Source: Caballeronia zhejiangensis
GTDB lineage: Bacteria > Pseudomonadota > Gammaproteobacteria > Burkholderiales > Burkholderiaceae
Assembly: GCF_000698575.1 (NCBI RefSeq)
Contig: NZ_JFHD01000001.1
Coordinates: 434,001-498,000 of the forward strand
Length of the DNA stretch: 64,000 nucleotides
Reading direction: 5' to 3'
Positions within the stretch are counted from its first letter, which is position 1; each line of letters begins with the position of its first letter. The notes under the pieces were generated by a model that saw nothing but the letters and a program-made list of their open reading frames with translations, was not told the DNA's origin and did not search any database. Both the position numbers and the translations under genes were made by a program. Positions 62,643-64,000 of the stretch are shown here, one piece after another.

Positions 62643-63641
62643 TCAGCCCTCGTATCGGCGTTCGGGTTTCGAAAAACCGCATGACGTCCCGTCTTTCACG
62701 ACGACTTCGTCCTCCCACGGCAGACGATATTCGCCACGCACCATGTCCTGCATGAACGTGTAAGGACAATCCTGCGCGCCGCCCTTCACGGCGACATAGC
62801 CGCGATGTCCGAACTGATAGATGTTGTTTTCGACGCCCCAGTGAATGCGGGCTTCGCGCACGAGATCGGGGCGCATTTCACAGGTGATGATCTCATCCGG
62901 GCGATGACTGCCTTCGACCAACACCGTGCCGTCGAAATCGCAGAACATGCCTTCGCCCATCGAGTCGAACGTGCCGTCGCTGCCGCACAGACACACGCTC
63001 GCGGTCTGCGCGAGATTCTGGAATGCGTTCGACTGATTGGTGATTTGCCAGGCATGGCGAATGGGCGCGGTATAGCCCGCAGTGCGCAAGATGATTTCCG
63101 CGCCCTTGTAAGCGGCTTCGCGCGCCATCTCCGGAAACATGCCGTCATGACAGATGATGAGCGAGAGCTTCGCGCCCTTCGGCCCGATGCACACCGGCAC
63201 GCCGAGATTGCCCGGCTCCCACGGCTCGACCGGCACCCACGGATGCATCTTGCGATAGTAGAGTCGCACCTCGCCCCGATCGTCGATGATGATCCCGCTG
63301 TTATAGGGATTGCCGCCTGGATTGCGCTCCATGATGGAGAAGCATCCCCAGATGCGATGCTCGATGCACGCCGCCTTGAACGCGGCCACTTCGGGACCGT
63401 CGAGCGAGCACATGATGGCATCGTTCGTATCCATCGACAGGCCGTGCAGCATGTATTCGGGAAACACGACCAGATCCATCGACGGATTGTTGCGGCGCGC
63501 CTTGCCGATCAGTTCGACGATGCGCCGTGTCTGCGCGGCCAGTTGCTCCGGGGTGGCGACAGCCGGATTCTGCAACTGCACGAGACCCACGACGATGCCT
63601 TGCGGCGACTTGTTCAATCCACCGAGACCGCTCGAACTCAT
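62643..63641 (-). CDS. amiF: Formamidase / aliphatic amidase (nitrilase superfamily)
   Basis: 332-residue amidase closest in look to AmiF. Catalytic Glu-Lys-Cys set: E62 in [11 protein letters not shown]131 in [15 protein letters not shown]164 in [11 protein letters not shown]. The C-terminal segment [23 protein letters not shown] is typical of the aliphatic-amidase/formamidase group. It hydrolyses formamide or short amides to ammonia. GGAGCAAGGAAG lies just upstream. In operon with the cysteine hydrolase and an ABC importer. Confidence 0.9.
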   Translation of the reverse strand: MSSSGLGGLNKSPQGIVVGLVQLQNPAVATPEQLAAQTRRIVELIGKARRNNPSMDLVVFPEYMLHGLSMDTNDAIMCSLDGPEVAAFKAACIEHRIWGCFSIMERNPGGNPYNSGIIIDDRGEVRLYYRKMHPWVPVEPWEPGNLGVPVCIGPKGAKLSLIICHDGMFPEMAREAAYKGAEIILRTAGYTAPIRHAWQITNQSNAFQNLAQTASVCLCGSDGTFDSMGEGMFCDFDGTVLVEGSHRPDEIITCEMRPDLVREARIHWGVENNIYQFGHRGYVAVKGGAQDCPYTFMQDMVRGEYRLPWEDEVVVKDGTSCGFSKPERRYEG

Positions 63642-63655
63642 TCTTCCTTGCTCCT

Positions 63656-64000
63656 TTATGCGTGAACGGCGAGCGGCTCTGACGCAGCGCGCGTGGCGCT
63701 TTCGACATGACCCGCCATGTGTCTTCCCAACGCGACGCGATCCGCGCCGCTCGCAGCCGTTTCGTGTACCAGCCGCCCTTCCGCGATCACCGCGATGCGA
63801 TCCGCCAGTTCCAGCAGTTCATCGAGGTCTTCGCTGACGAGCAGCACTGCGGCGCCTGCATCGCGTGCGGCGAGAATGCGCGCGTGGATGTCCGCGACCG
63901 ATGCGAAGTCGAGTCCGAATACGGGATTCGCGACGATCAGCACATCCACCGCTTGCCCGAGCTCGCGCGCGAGCACGGCGCGCTGCACGTTGCCGCCCGA
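63656..64000 (-). CDS. ABC transporter ATP-binding protein, C-terminal part
   Basis: Only the last 114 residues lie in the window; the gene runs off the right edge. The piece begins at the signature SGGNVQRAVLARELG, then VLIVANPVFGLDFASVADIHARIL (a degenerate Walker B) and the switch region LLVSEDLDELLELADRIAVIAEGRL, as in the second half of double-domain sugar/nucleoside ATPases (YufO/RbsA type). Such systems with BmpA receptors take up nucleosides or purine-like compounds, fitting a nitrogen operon. Confidence 0.85.
   Translation of the reverse strand, partial: SGGNVQRAVLARELGQAVDVLIVANPVFGLDFASVADIHARILAARDAGAAVLLVSEDLDELLELADRIAVIAEGRLVHETAASGADRVALGRHMAGHVESATRAASEPLAVHA

Overview
The window is high-GC DNA with compact operons and the gene families of a free-living or plant/soil-associated member of the Burkholderiaceae. 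Gene content (csg curli genes, a guanidine-I riboswitch with a carboxyguanidine pathway, many GntR/LysR/AraC-controlled catabolic operons, TRAP and ABC importers) best fits Paraburkholderia/Caballeronia. This is an inference from family content; no rRNA or other marker gene lies in the window. No tRNA, rRNA, CRISPR array, phage or IS element was recognised.

Layout. 127-2803: two proteins built from a repeated ~75-residue unit, then an MFS transporter. 2867-12772 (minus): a guanidine-nitrogen operon (ABC importer, two DUF1989 carboxyguanidine deiminase subunits, a urea/guanidine carboxylase and allophanate hydrolase) led by a guanidine-I (ykkC) riboswitch at 12631-12724. 13140-17283: curli operon csgE-csgF-csgG followed by two curlin-repeat proteins and a strong terminator. 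17538-22252: small proteins, a deleted epoxide hydrolase pseudogene, a YciI-like protein and an unusual zinc metalloprotease with five tandem Trp-rich repeats, facing a small gene that seems to encode a free-standing copy of the protease's N-terminal domain. 22463-24012: isochorismatase-family hydrolase with a GlxA-type regulator. 24290-34754: a catabolic operon that reuses leuC/leuD/leuB-type enzymes with an ABC importer, two paralogous binding proteins, an SDR, an FAH-family hydrolase and an SMP-30 lactonase, ending against a LysR gene. 34848-39394 (minus): sugar-acid operon (ManD/RspA-type dehydratase, MFS, gluconate-5-dehydrogenase-like SDR) and a chimeric regulator made of a LysR N-terminus and a GntR/FadR C-terminal ligand domain. 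39746-40726: a lower-GC glycosyltransferase. 40948-50645: TRAP transporter diverging from an acyl-CoA operon, then an AraC regulator and a GH88 hydrolase. 50748-55697: a Pot/Fbp-type ABC importer diverging from a DeoR regulator. 55704-58315: Na/Pi cotransporter (Pho-box-like site) and a TauE/SafE protein. 58576-60754: membrane protein and two DUF2382 stress proteins. 60828-64000 (minus): GntR regulator, AtzH-like protein, cysteine hydrolase, formamidase and the end of an ABC ATPase gene, probably a second nitrogen-scavenging operon.

Main observations. (1) The guanidine-I riboswitch reassigns the 'urea' operon to guanidine. (2) Three copies of a direct repeat GTCCWA with exact 21-bp period lie before the TRAP operon, before the acyl-CoA operon and before GH88, which suggests one AraC regulon. 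(3) The LysR-FCD fusion regulator. (4) The metalloprotease-repeat protein and its convergent partner. (5) A leuCDB-like set placed in a catabolic operon with twin binding proteins.
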